The position numbers were made by a program, and so were the translations under genes. A DNA stretch of 64,000 nucleotides from Enterovibrio norvegicus DSM 15893. Its GTDB lineage: Bacteria; Pseudomonadota; Gammaproteobacteria; Enterobacterales; Vibrionaceae. Positions 8,227-16,589 of this stretch are shown here, piece after piece. Position 1 is the first letter of the stretch; each line of letters begins with the position of its first letter. The notes under the pieces were generated by a model. That model was not told where the DNA came from and did no database searches. It saw nothing but the letters and a program-made list of their open reading frames with translations. Location: NCBI RefSeq assembly GCF_900115495.1, contig NZ_FOWR01000019.1, positions 35,281 through 99,280 of the forward strand, in the 5' to 3' direction.

Positions 8227-9999
8227 CTACTGCGCCGTTACCAATCCTTCGCGCCTTGGGTCGGCTCCGCCTTCCAAAGTGCCACTATCGATAACAATAC
8301 CGTGTATACCAGAGGTTAAGTCACGAATATTTACTTCAAAACCCATCTCTTCAAGGGCAGGTTTGAAGCTTTCAGCATCGGTACCCGCTTCTACATCATA
8401 GGTGCCAAAACGGTTAACCAAATGCGGGAGGTCGATGGCTGACTGTACATCCAATCCCCAGTCTAGGTGTGCAACCAATGTTTTCGCCACATAACCGATG
8501 ATACGGCTACCACCCGGCGAACCAACGGCCATGTAGGGTTTGCCATCGCGCATAACGATAGTCGGTGCCATCGACGAGCGTGGACGTTTACCCGGCTCGA
8601 CTCGGTTGGCGATAGGCATGCCATCTTTGTGGGTTGCGAAAGAGAAGTCGGTCAGCTCGTTATTGAGTAAGAAGCCGCGTGTCATCAAGCGCGAGCCAAA
8701 CCCATTTTCGATGGTGGTGGTAATCGACACAACGTTGCCTTCTTTATCCACGATAGAAAAGTGGCTGGTGGAAGGCAGCTCAATGGATTGGTCATCGGCC
8801 CACTCTGGCGCGACTCTAGCGTGAGTAAATACAGGTTTGCCCGGTGCTGCATTGTCTAATGCTGCATCACCGCTAATCAGATCTGCGCGTGTTTTGAGGT
8901 ACTCAGGTGATAACAAGCCCTCAGTTGGCACTGGCACAAAGTCGCTGTCTGCGATGTAACGACCACGGTCAGCAAAGGCGAGACGAGAGGCATCGCCAAT
9001 CAAACGCCAGCTTTCGGGGTTGTCTTTGCCCAAGGTTTTCATTGGGTAGTTGCTTAAAATACCGAGGATTTGGCCAACGGTAATACCGCCAGACGTTGGT
9101 GGGCCCATGCCACAGATTTTGTATTGGTGATAAGGCGCACACACTGGATTGCGCTCAATCACGCGGTAATTCGCGAGATCTTTCTTACTCAAAATACCTG
9201 GATTGCCCGCGGCATTTTGCACCGTGGCAACGATGTCATCGGCGATGTCACCTTCATAGAAGTTGTCGATATCTTCCGCGACCAATTTCAGCGTATTCGC
9301 ATACTCTTGGTTCACTAAACGATCGCCAACGTTGAGTGGGTTGCCGGTGTCATCAAAGAAATAGCGGTAAGTGCTTGGGTAGCGGCGCAGTCTGTCTGCA
9401 TCGCCTTCAATCAAAGCAGCAAGACGGGGGGACACTTCAAAGCCGCTCTCCGCCAATGCGATCGCTGGTGCGAGCACTTTACGCCAAGACAGATTGCCAA
9501 GCTTGGCGTGGGTGTCATGCATTAAACGCATGGTACCTGGTGTACCCACGGACAAACCACCCACGACAGCATCGTAGAATTTCAGCGGTTGACCATTGTC
9601 ATCGAGGAACAGGCTTGGTGTGGCATCCAATGGCGCGGTTTCACGTCCATCATAAGTGGTCAGCGCTTGTTTTTGTTCATCCCAAAACACCAACAAGGCA
9701 CCGCCACCGATCCCTGAGCTTTGTGGCTCAACCAATCCAAGGACAGTTTGTACCGCGACCATGGCATCAATGGCGTTACCGCCTGCAAGCAGTATTTGTT
9801 CGCCTGCCTTACTGGCATGAGGGTTGGCAGAGGCCACCATCCATTGTTCACCTTTCACGCTTTTACGCATGACACTGCCAGTGGCAAGTTCGGGGGCGAT
9901 AGCATCCGTTGCTTGTCCTTCGCTGGTTGCGTTGGCGGTGCCGCCGAAGGCAAAACTCAGCAAGAGCGCGGAGAGTGAGAGATAGGGGAGTTTTTTCAT
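8227..9999 (-). CDS. ggt: Gamma-glutamyltranspeptidase (periplasmic)
   Basis: Ggt cleaves gamma-glutamyl bonds of glutathione and related peptides in the periplasm, releasing glutamate or transferring it. The 590-residue precursor begins with a signal peptide (MKKLPYLSLSALLLSFAFGG, cleavage after ANA). It self-cleaves before the catalytic Thr in PSTSHFSIVD to make large and small subunits. Other signatures are GGGALLVFWDEQ, YDGRETAP and SMAPTIVMRDGK with GSPGGSRIIGYV. I start at ATG 9999 because it has AAGGA eight bases upstream and gives a signal peptide; an upstream frame to 10167 would add 56 unlikely residues. Confidence 0.95.
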   Translation of the reverse strand: MKKLPYLSLSALLLSFAFGGTANATSEGQATDAIAPELATGSVMRKSVKGEQWMVASANPHASKAGEQILLAGGNAIDAMVAVQTVLGLVEPQSSGIGGGALLVFWDEQKQALTTYDGRETAPLDATPSLFLDDNGQPLKFYDAVVGGLSVGTPGTMRLMHDTHAKLGNLSWRKVLAPAIALAESGFEVSPRLAALIEGDADRLRRYPSTYRYFFDDTGNPLNVGDRLVNQEYANTLKLVAEDIDNFYEGDIADDIVATVQNAAGNPGILSKKDLANYRVIERNPVCAPYHQYKICGMGPPTSGGITVGQILGILSNYPMKTLGKDNPESWRLIGDASRLAFADRGRYIADSDFVPVPTEGLLSPEYLKTRADLISGDAALDNAAPGKPVFTHARVAPEWADDQSIELPSTSHFSIVDKEGNVVSITTTIENGFGSRLMTRGFLLNNELTDFSFATHKDGMPIANRVEPGKRPRSSMAPTIVMRDGKPYMAVGSPGGSRIIGYVAKTLVAHLDWGLDVQSAIDLPHLVNRFGTYDVEAGTDAESFKPALEEMGFEVNIRDLTSGIHGIVIDSGTLEGGADPRREGLVTAQ

Positions 10000-10137
10000 T
10001 GGAATTCCTTTTGCCACCTGAACTGTTGGTCTTTCAGTATAGTTCGCCATCGCTAGGGTTATGTGTCGGAAATTCGAGGCAAAAGGGAAATTTATTGAGA
10101 CGTTACGGAAAGATAGAGACGGAGGGCTGTGAAAGAA

Positions 10138-10158
10138 AAACGGCACATTAAGTGCCGT
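10138..10158 (-). terminator. Terminator of rarD
   Basis: On the minus strand ACGGCAC-TTAAT-GTGCCGT is followed by a T-run, 37 bases past the rarD stop codon. Confidence 0.8.
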
Positions 10159-10193
10159 CTTGAACATGACGTACGAATGAACACGGTATCGCG

Positions 10194-11105
10194 TTAAGGC
10201 TGCGCTTTCTTTTCGTGTCGTTGTTTTCGCTGCTGCTTCACCGCATCAAATGTAAAGACCACCAGTGCTGTCCAAATGAAGATGAAGGTCGTCGCTTTGT
10301 CAGCGGTAAACGGTTCGTTGTACAAACCGATCGCCAACAAGAACATAATGCTAGGGCCGATGTATTGGAAAAAGCCTAGCGTCGACAAACGTAATTTAGT
10401 GGCTGCGCCGTTAAAACAAAGCAGGGGTAGCGTCGTGACGACACCCGCCGCGATCAGTAAGACATTCATGCCGATACTGTTATTGAGCAAGTTGGATGTC
10501 GTGCTTTCTGCAATGAAAAAAAGGTAAATGATTGAGGCGGGTAACAATACCAAGGTTTCAATGAAAAGCCCGGTCGCTGCATCCACATTGATTTTCTTAC
10601 GCAGCAATCCGTAAACGCCGAAGCTGCTCGCGAGCACCAACGCGACCCAAGGCAGCGAGCCAAAGGTGACCAACTGAATCCCCACTCCAGAAGCCGCCAA
10701 AGCAACAGCAAACCACTGTAGTTTTCGAAAGCGTTCGCCGAGAAACACCATACCCAGCACGACATTCAACAATGGGTTGATGTAATACCCTAAACTGGCG
10801 TCGAGCATGCGGTTACTGCCAACGGCCCAAATAAATATGAGCCAGTTACTGGCAATGACAATGGCCGTGATCGCGAGCAATGCCATGCGTTTTTTGTCTT
10901 TAAATAACAGACGAACACGCGCAAAGCTGCTGCTCATATAAACAATGGCGGCTAAAAAGAAAAACGACCAGAGTATTCGATGCATGACGACTTCAAGAGC
11001 AGGAACGTCAGTCAGCGATTTAAAGTAAATGGGGGCAATCCCCCACATGGTATACGCGCCAAGGGCGAGTAAAACGCCACGGCGGGTTTGTTGCGCATCA
11101 TTCAC
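10194..11105 (-). CDS. rarD: EamA-family permease RarD
   Basis: RarD is an inner-membrane protein of the drug/metabolite transporter superfamily with ten helices; mutants in related bacteria show chloramphenicol sensitivity, but the true substrate is unknown. The 303-residue protein shows the RarD start TRRGVLLALGAYTMWGIAPIYFK and the conserved MHRILWSF and PLLNVVLG segments. I choose GTG 11105 because homology to the E. coli start (TRQGVLLA) begins just after it. In-frame codons extend to 11273 but encode polar residues unlike the family. Divergent from recQ. Confidence 0.9.
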   Translation of the reverse strand: MNDAQQTRRGVLLALGAYTMWGIAPIYFKSLTDVPALEVVMHRILWSFFFLAAIVYMSSSFARVRLLFKDKKRMALLAITAIVIASNWLIFIWAVGSNRMLDASLGYYINPLLNVVLGMVFLGERFRKLQWFAVALAASGVGIQLVTFGSLPWVALVLASSFGVYGLLRKKINVDAATGLFIETLVLLPASIIYLFFIAESTTSNLLNNSIGMNVLLIAAGVVTTLPLLCFNGAATKLRLSTLGFFQYIGPSIMFLLAIGLYNEPFTADKATTFIFIWTALVVFTFDAVKQQRKQRHEKKAQP

Positions 11106-11428
11106 TGCGGTATCTCGTGTTATTTTCCTTCCATGGTTAAAGCGACTGCCTGTGCGGCAAATGGAAGGGCGGTTTAAAGAATAAATGTCGAAATATGACG
11201 AAATAAGCAGCGAAATATAAGGATGAAGTGGCATTGTCACTGCCGAACGGCTGAGCAATGGCATTGAATGCAAATTGTTTTGCTGCTTTGGTAGTATATG
11301 GATGATGCGAGTTTAATCACACCCTCAGAGTGACAAATAGGTGAGAAAATTTCGTACAACGCCAGCATCGCTTTCAACATTGCCGTGGTGCGTTTAGAAT
11401 GAGCGCCAATTCTTCGAAGAGAGGCGCT
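11106..11428. promoter_or_regulatory. Divergent promoter region of rarD and recQ
   Basis: This 323-base gap separates divergent rarD and recQ. It must hold both promoters. I could not identify a convincing -35/-10 pair or operator, and no RNA structure stands out. Confidence 0.3.
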
Positions 11429-13279
11429 ATGACCCCTACTGATTCGGCCGCGTTAACGTCGGAAATCGCTCACGATCACTCTGTTCTGCAGACGGTATTC
11501 GGTTACCACAGCTATCGCGACGGTCAGAAAGAAATCATTGATGCTGTGATTGCAGGTCAAGATTGCTTGGTCATTATGCCCACAGGCGGCGGTAAGAGCC
11601 TGTGCTATCAAATTCCTGCCTTGATGCGTGATGGCATCACGATTGTCATTTCCCCGCTGATTTCTTTAATGAAAGATCAGGTCGACCAATTGCTCGCAAA
11701 CGGTGTGCAGGCAGCGTGCTTGAACTCTTCGATGACACCAGACGAACAAAGCGAAACGTGGAAATCACTGCGTGAAGGCAACCTGAAACTTTTGTATGTG
11801 TCGCCTGAACGTGTGTTGATGCGAGATTTCATCGAACGTCTGCAATCGATTCAGGTTGGACTGATCGCCGTGGATGAAGCGCACTGTGTGTCACAGTGGG
11901 GGCATGATTTCCGCCCAGAGTACGCGCAACTTGGCATGTTGAAACAACACTTTGTTGATGTGCCCGTAATGGCGCTGACGGCAACGGCTGATGACACCAC
12001 TCGCCAAGATATTTGCCAGCGTTTGGCCTTGGATTCGCCAAACATTTACCTCGGCAGTTTCGACAGACCTAACATTCGCTACACCTTGCTTGAAAAGCAC
12101 AAGCCCCTCGCGCAGCTCACTCAATTTCTGACTACCCAGTCAGGCCAAAGCGGCATTATTTACTGCAATAGTCGAAAGCGTGTTGAGCAGGTCGCGGAAA
12201 AACTGTGCGACCAAAATATCCGTGCGGCGGGCTACCACGCAGGCATGAGCAACGAGCAACGCGGCTTTGTGCAAGACGCTTTTCAACGCGATGACATTCA
12301 AATCGTGGTGGCCACCGTGGCATTCGGTATGGGGATCAACAAACCCAACGTGCGGTTTGTTGTGCATTACGACATTCCGAGAAACATCGAATCCTACTAT
12401 CAGGAAACGGGCCGTGCGGGGCGCGATGGCTTGCCAGCGGAAGCGGTGATGTTCTATGACCCGTCAGACATTGGTTGGCTACATCGCTGTTTGCAAGAAA
12501 AGCCTGAAGGCCCGCAAAAGCAGGTGGAAAGCCACAAACTGAATGCCATGGGGGCTTTTGCTGAAGCCTTAACGTGTCGTCGTTTGGTGCTACTGAACTA
12601 CTTCGGTGAATACCGCGAGAAGCCGTGCGGCAACTGCGACATTTGCCTAGACCCACCTACTTTGTTTGATGGTACTGAGCAGGCGCAAAAGGCGCTGTCT
12701 TGTGTGTACCGCGTGAACCAAAGCTTTGGTGTGGGTTATGTGGTGGAAGTGCTTCGCGGCATGCAAAACCAACGCATTAAAGATCATGCCCATGAAAAGC
12801 TCAGCACTTATGGATTGGGTAAAGATAACAGCCATGAATATTGGGTTAGCATTTACCGTCAGTTGATTCATCGCGGGTACTTGGTGCAGAACATTGCGCG
12901 AAGCTCGGTGCTGCAATTGACCGAAGAAGCGCGTCCATTATTACGTGGTGAAATTGCGCTGGAATTGGCCGTACCGCGTTTAGGTTTGTCGCCGCGCAGC
13001 AAAGCAGACAAGCTTGGTAAGCGTAATTACGATAAAAAACTCTTCGCGAAACTGCGTAAATTGCGTAAAGCCATTGCCGATGAAGAAGACGTCCCGCCGT
13101 ACGTGGTGTTTAACGATGCCACCTTGATTGAGATGGCGGAGATGATCCCAACCTCGCAAGGTGAGTTGCTCGCAGTGAACGGCGTGGGTCAACGTAAGCT
13201 CGAAAAATACGGCAATGTCTTTTTGGACGTGATTGAAGATCACATCACCATGGACTCAAACGATGCCAGTTACGGATAA
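11429..13279 (+). CDS. recQ: ATP-dependent DNA helicase RecQ
   Basis: RecQ is a 3'-5' SF2 helicase that starts RecF-pathway recombination and processes stalled forks. The 616-residue protein has MPTGGGKSLCYQIPAL (Walker A), VDEAHCVSQWGHDFRPEY (DEAH and aromatic loop), ALTATAD, QETGRAGRDGLPAEA, and the zinc-binding Cys set in CRRLVLLNYFGE and CGNCDICL. A winged helix and a C-terminal HRDC domain (EMIPTSQGELLAVNGVG) complete it. I prefer ATG 11429, which has AGAGG eight bases upstream, over ATG 11399, which has none. The next gene overlaps its 3' end by 17 bases. Confidence 0.95.
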   Translation: MTPTDSAALTSEIAHDHSVLQTVFGYHSYRDGQKEIIDAVIAGQDCLVIMPTGGGKSLCYQIPALMRDGITIVISPLISLMKDQVDQLLANGVQAACLNSSMTPDEQSETWKSLREGNLKLLYVSPERVLMRDFIERLQSIQVGLIAVDEAHCVSQWGHDFRPEYAQLGMLKQHFVDVPVMALTATADDTTRQDICQRLALDSPNIYLGSFDRPNIRYTLLEKHKPLAQLTQFLTTQSGQSGIIYCNSRKRVEQVAEKLCDQNIRAAGYHAGMSNEQRGFVQDAFQRDDIQIVVATVAFGMGINKPNVRFVVHYDIPRNIESYYQETGRAGRDGLPAEAVMFYDPSDIGWLHRCLQEKPEGPQKQVESHKLNAMGAFAEALTCRRLVLLNYFGEYREKPCGNCDICLDPPTLFDGTEQAQKALSCVYRVNQSFGVGYVVEVLRGMQNQRIKDHAHEKLSTYGLGKDNSHEYWVSIYRQLIHRGYLVQNIARSSVLQLTEEARPLLRGEIALELAVPRLGLSPRSKADKLGKRNYDKKLFAKLRKLRKAIADEEDVPPYVVFNDATLIEMAEMIPTSQGELLAVNGVGQRKLEKYGNVFLDVIEDHITMDSNDASYG

Positions 13280-13601
13280 CCGCATTCTGACACACGCCAG
13301 CGTTGCCCTTTTTGATATCGAAGAAGGGCGCTTTGTGTTGGCCATTGATGATCTTGATTTTGACAATGCAGAGGCTTATGCCGCTGCGTTTTGCCAATTG
13401 ATGGATGCAGCCATCATTGAAAAGCAAATGGATGCCGATTTGATGAGCTGGTTGGTCGATTTTGAGGGCGTACAATTTATGTTAAAAGCCGAGCATTACA
13501 GCGCAAGTTTATGGCTAGAACGCCTTGGTGCAGAAGGCGATGATGAACTTTCATTCTTGAATCATTGGCTCTCTAATCAACTCCTTTCCTCACACTCCTA
13601 A
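13263..13601 (+). CDS. DUF3630 family protein
   Basis: A small acidic protein of 112 residues, matching the DUF3630 family seen beside recQ in vibrios. It has alternating strands and helices (ASVALFDIEEGRFVLAIDDLDF, then FDFEGVQF-like VDFEGVQFML and SLWLERL). No catalytic motif is visible and no function is known. It overlaps the recQ stop by 17 bases, so translation is probably coupled and it may have a role linked to RecQ; that is guesswork from context. Confidence 0.75.
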   Translation: MPVTDNRILTHASVALFDIEEGRFVLAIDDLDFDNAEAYAAAFCQLMDAAIIEKQMDADLMSWLVDFEGVQFMLKAEHYSASLWLERLGAEGDDELSFLNHWLSNQLLSSHS

Positions 13602-13607
13602 AGGCAG

Positions 13608-13635
13608 TTGGCAATCGAAAGATTTGCTGTATAAT
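13608..13635 (+). promoter_or_regulatory. Sigma-70 promoter of the yhhQ leader
   Basis: TTGGCA (13608-13613), a 16-base spacer and a perfect TATAAT (13630-13635) give a strong promoter. Transcription would start near 13642 and give a leader of about 135 bases before the yhhQ start. Confidence 0.7.
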
Positions 13636-13739
13636 TCGCCACCTTCTGATCCATTCGTTAAGAATGAGCGCGCCAAATAGGTTCGCGAATCAGTGAAAAA
13701 TAAGGTGTTAAGTCCAAAGGCTTAGCATTTGTAGTTAAT

Positions 13740-13770
13740 TTGGGTTCCCTCGCCCCCAATGACAAAAAGG
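13740..13770 (+). promoter_or_regulatory. PreQ1-I riboswitch controlling translation of yhhQ
   Basis: The P1 stem is TTGGG (13740-13744) with CCCAA (13755-13759). The loop TTCCCTCGCC and the A-rich tail TGACAAAAAGG follow, just as in the class I preQ1 aptamer, notably the compact Thermoanaerobacter tengcongensis type. The last bases AAAAAGG are also the ribosome site of yhhQ, six bases before ATG 13777. Binding of preQ1 should pair the GG with loop C residues and hide the ribosome site. The gene behind it imports queuosine precursors, which fits feedback control. Confidence 0.85.
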
Positions 13771-13776
13771 TTCACA

Positions 13777-14457
13777 ATGAGCACTTTTACGCCCGCGCAA
13801 CAGCGCAAAGCCCTTTCATACTTGGTGGTTTTCCACCTCGTCATCATTGCATCTAGCAACTATTTGGTTCAGCTGCCTTTTACCATTTTTGGTTTTCATA
13901 CCACTTGGGGCGCTTTTACCTTCCCGTTTATTTTTCTGGCAACAGATTTAACGGTACGTATCTACGGTGCAGGCATGGCACGCCGGATCATCTTCAGTGT
14001 CATGGTGCCGTCACTGCTGATTTCATATGTGTTGTCTGTGCTGTTCTATCAAGGACAGTATCAAGGCCTCGCACATCTGACGGAATTTAACCTATTTGTC
14101 GCCCGCATTGCCGCCGCAAGTTTCATGGCATATATGCTGGGACAAATCCTCGACATTCATGTGTTCAATCGTCTGCGTCAAACCAAGAAATGGTGGGTTG
14201 CCCCTAGCTGCTCAACGCTATTTGGTAATGCGATTGATACCTTGGCGTTCTTTGCGATTGCGTTTTACAACAGCCCTGATGCCTTTATGGCGGAAAACTG
14301 GAAGGAAATCGCACTGGTGGATTACGCATTCAAGCTGGTGATCAGTCTTGGATTGTTTGTGCCGATGTACGGTGTGCTGCTGAACTATGTTGTCAGTCGT
14401 ATCACCAAGGTGGATGCGAACGTTGCTATTGAGCAGCCGAGCTCAAGCCGCGTCTAA
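13777..14457 (+). CDS. yhhQ: Queuosine precursor (preQ0/preQ1) transporter, VUT family
   Basis: A 226-residue inner-membrane protein of the VUT (YhhQ, COG1738) family that imports 7-cyano- and 7-aminomethyl-7-deazaguanine for tRNA queuosine synthesis. About six helices are predicted, and family motifs are seen: FTFPFIFLATDLTVRIYGA near residues 43-62 and GNAIDTLAFFAIAF near 142-155. ATG 13777 is chosen because it follows the AAAAAGG ribosome site of the preQ1 riboswitch; an in-frame ATG at 13759 lies inside the aptamer. A hairpin terminator follows the gene. Confidence 0.93.
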   Translation: MSTFTPAQQRKALSYLVVFHLVIIASSNYLVQLPFTIFGFHTTWGAFTFPFIFLATDLTVRIYGAGMARRIIFSVMVPSLLISYVLSVLFYQGQYQGLAHLTEFNLFVARIAAASFMAYMLGQILDIHVFNRLRQTKKWWVAPSCSTLFGNAIDTLAFFAIAFYNSPDAFMAENWKEIALVDYAFKLVISLGLFVPMYGVLLNYVVSRITKVDANVAIEQPSSSRV

Positions 14458-14485
14458 CGCAAAAACACAGTTTTGAGGGAAGAGG

Positions 14486-14511
14486 AGCCGGTCGAGAGAT
14501 CGGCTTTTTTT
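14486..14511 (+). terminator. Terminator of yhhQ
   Basis: AGCCGGTC-GAGA-GATCGGCT makes an 8-bp stem with one G-T pair and a T-run. Confidence 0.85.
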
Positions 14512-14626
14512 ATGTCACTTGAACCGAAATGATGGGCTTTGTTGCTCCGAAACAAATCGTGCAACGTTGGAATTACTATACTCGCTAGACGGGCGCTTGG
14601 ACGCTTTTGTAATGAGGATGTTTACC

Positions 14627-15064
14627 ATGATTATTCGAGAAGGCACGCTGGCAGAAGCCGTGAACGTGCTCGGGAAAATTGAAGAGTTCGCGCGTGTTGA
14701 AACGTTAGCATCTCTTAAACGGCGCATAGGCGACAAAGCATGTCTTGCACTGGTGGCTGACGACGATGGCGAATTGGTTGGCGTTAAACTTGGCTATCAA
14801 CTGGATGACGATTGTTTCTATAGCTGGATCGGCGGCGTGACTAAGCAAGGGCGTCGTCGAGGCATTGCACAAGGCTTACTGCACGCGCAGGAGCGTTGGG
14901 TGGCAAGCCATGGTTACCAAACCATTCGCGTGAAGTCTCGCAACTGCTATGCGGGCATGCTGTGCTTGTTGCTGAATAATCACTACCACATAGAGCATTT
15001 AGAAAAGAAAGATGAATTGGCGCAGTACCGCCTACATTTTGTGAAAAAGATCACATCTAACTAA
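14627..15064 (+). CDS. GNAT family N-acetyltransferase
   Basis: A 145-residue acetyl-CoA-dependent acetyltransferase. The acetyl-CoA binding loop is seen as QGRRRGIAQGLLHAQERW (motif A, Q/RxxGxG/A type) after a beta strand CFYSWIGGVT. The substrate is unknown. The start at ATG 14627 has GAGG nine bases upstream; the frame is open further upstream to 14519 but those residues do not look like a GNAT N-terminus. The next gene on this strand is ryhB. In E. coli ryhB also neighbours a GNAT gene (yhhY), which may or may not reflect shared ancestry. Confidence 0.8.
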   Translation: MIIREGTLAEAVNVLGKIEEFARVETLASLKRRIGDKACLALVADDDGELVGVKLGYQLDDDCFYSWIGGVTKQGRRRGIAQGLLHAQERWVASHGYQTIRVKSRNCYAGMLCLLLNNHYHIEHLEKKDELAQYRLHFVKKITSN

Positions 15065-15092
15065 AGACTGAAGAAAAATTGAACGAAAGGGC

Positions 15093-15126
15093 TTGCCAGA
15101 TGATAATGAGAATGGTTATTATTATC
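15093..15126 (+). promoter_or_regulatory. Promoter and Fur box of ryhB
   Basis: GATAATGAGAATGG followed by TTATTATTATC (15102-15126) is a near-palindromic Fur box. TTGCCA (15093-15098) and TATTAT (15117-15122) with 18 bases between are the likely -35 and -10, so iron-loaded Fur would cover the promoter. The start is expected near 15129. Confidence 0.8.
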
Positions 15127-15128
15127 TC

Positions 15129-15272
15129 GTCCTAAGGCGAAACGCGATATCTTCGCTGAGGGGCACACGACATTGCTCACATTGCTTCCAGTATATGTAT
15201 TTGCATTAGACTGCGCCTTTTCTAGCAGTTTACCCTGATGCAGGCGACGCCCCTTCCGGCGTCGCTTTTTTC
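15129..15272 (+). ncRNA. ryhB: RyhB small RNA (iron-starvation regulator)
   Basis: RyhB is an Hfq-dependent sRNA made when iron is short; it lowers mRNAs for non-essential iron proteins. The segment 15166-15194 carries the conserved pairing core, including CACGACATTGCTCAC and ATTGCTTCCAGTAT, which matches the E. coli core base for base as far as I can recall it. A Fur box and promoter lie just upstream, and the gene ends in GCGACGCC-N6-GGCGTCGC plus a T-run (15244-15271). The predicted length of about 144 bases is longer than in E. coli (90), as is usual in vibrios. The exact start is inferred. Confidence 0.92.
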
Positions 15273-15307
15273 TTTTTGGCTTACCTCTTTTATCTCTTGA
15301 GTTCGAA

Positions 15308-15958
15308 TTATCCCAACTCCACCAATTTCGCGACCAATTTGTTGATGCCTGACGCCGCCTCACTGACACTGCTAGCCAGCATATAAGCGGGGGTTGAAAG
15401 CACGCGACGGCTTTGATCCAAAACGAAGTCATCGACAGGGCATTGGATGTGTTCACCGCCCATCGCATTGAATGCGGCAGCCGTCTCAGGATCATTTCCT
15501 ATGGTGCCTTTTGCGCCAGGGCCATAGATCGCAGGGATCAGTATGGGAGAAATACACAAGTAGCCTACCGGTTTCTCTGCTTCAGCGAAGGCTTTACATG
15601 CCGCCAATACGTCTTCTTGTACTGTCATCGCCGTGCCATTGACGGCGAAATCACACAAGTTCTTTGCCACACCAAAACCGCCCGGCAGTAGCAATGCATT
15701 GAACTCTCGAACATCTAGCGCAGAGAGAGGGCGCACCTCGCCACGCGCAATGCGTGCCGATTCTTCCAGTACATTCCGTGATGCGCCGCTTTCTTCGCCT
15801 GTTTGATGATTAAGCACGTGGCGCTTTTCAATATCCGGTGCGAAGCAATGCCATTTCGCGCCAGCTTGTTCTATCGCGAGGAGGGATAGCACTGCTTCAT
15901 GAATTTCTGTGCCATCAAAGACACCACACCCAGATAAAATCACGGCAATATTTTTCAT
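15308..15958 (-). CDS. elbB: ElbB, DJ-1/PfpI-type glyoxalase
   Basis: A 216-residue protein of the DJ-1/PfpI superfamily. ElbB of E. coli has weak glyoxalase activity and was once linked to isoprenoid synthesis. Family marks are ILSGCGVFDGTEIHEAV at the N-terminus, LLLPGGFGVAKNL, and the nucleophile-elbow Cys in GYLCISPILIP. ATG 15958 is chosen because GAGG lies eight bases upstream; an earlier in-frame GTG at 15967 would add three residues. It converges with ryhB. Confidence 0.9.
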   Translation of the reverse strand: MKNIAVILSGCGVFDGTEIHEAVLSLLAIEQAGAKWHCFAPDIEKRHVLNHQTGEESGASRNVLEESARIARGEVRPLSALDVREFNALLLPGGFGVAKNLCDFAVNGTAMTVQEDVLAACKAFAEAEKPVGYLCISPILIPAIYGPGAKGTIGNDPETAAAFNAMGGEHIQCPVDDFVLDQSRRVLSTPAYMLASSVSEAASGINKLVAKLVELG

Positions 15959-16589
15959 TCTCAGCACCTCGTATCAGTGGACAATCGAAAAGAGTGGCAG
16001 CGGAATGATGCCTATCTAATCATCAAAAGAAGTTCAGATTATGAGCAAAGCGATGTGTATTTGAATGCAACGAGATCACATCCTTTCATTTCAGGATGAA
16101 AATTTGGTTTTTCGTCGAGTTGAGAGAGGAATAATTTATTTTTCCACAGCCGATGATCTGATCACGATCCTGATCACGATCAAAGTGTTGGTGTTAACTG
16201 TTTATAAAATAAAGAATTAATTTCCGTATTTTATAAATACACACAAGCGATCTAACACGTTAAAAATAAATACCAACAAACTTATCCACAGAACGGCGTG
16301 TGTTGTATAACTCTGTGTAGGGTTTTAAATGATCGTCTTTTTCGGCCTACGGTGTGAATTTCCAACATTTATCTCAAGTCTGCCGACCACTTATACCTCA
16401 TCAACCTGAATGTGAGCATCTTCATGTTGGGAGGGTAAAAGCCATTTTCAGCTTATCTTTCTTCATAAAGCACGCCGAATCCTGCAACTTCTGGATGTTT
16501 GGGTAACTATCTCTCAATCGTGGGTTAACAGATTTCTCTAGTCATGGCATCCTTACCTATCCATCATTTTCCGGTTAGCTAAGACAGTT
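15959..16589. other. Long AT-rich intergenic region upstream of polA
   Basis: This 631-base gap separates divergent elbB and polA and encodes no credible protein. It holds the DnaA-box/GATC cluster described separately, and an AT-rich stretch (16200-16275). The polA and elbB promoters must lie in it but are not obvious. The ATG at 16590 has only a weak ribosome site. Confidence 0.5.
16140..16290. other. DnaA-box and GATC repeat cluster with AT-rich segment
   Basis: Seen: TTTTCCACA (16140-16148, one mismatch to the DnaA box), then five GATC sites spaced 5-6 bases (16155-16181) inside a tandem repeat of CTGATCACGATC (16158-16169 and 16170-16181), then an AT-rich stretch, then a perfect DnaA box TTATCCACA (16282-16290). 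This mix resembles replication control DNA. Whether any protein binds it is unknown; DnaA, SeqA/Dam or, in Vibrionaceae, RctB are candidates. Confidence 0.45.

Noticed and set aside
9336..9872. 178-codon plus-strand ORF
   Set aside because: Antisense to ggt and without any recognisable domain.
15061..15495. 144-codon minus-strand ORF
   Set aside because: It crosses ryhB, its Fur box and terminator and overlaps elbB in another frame.
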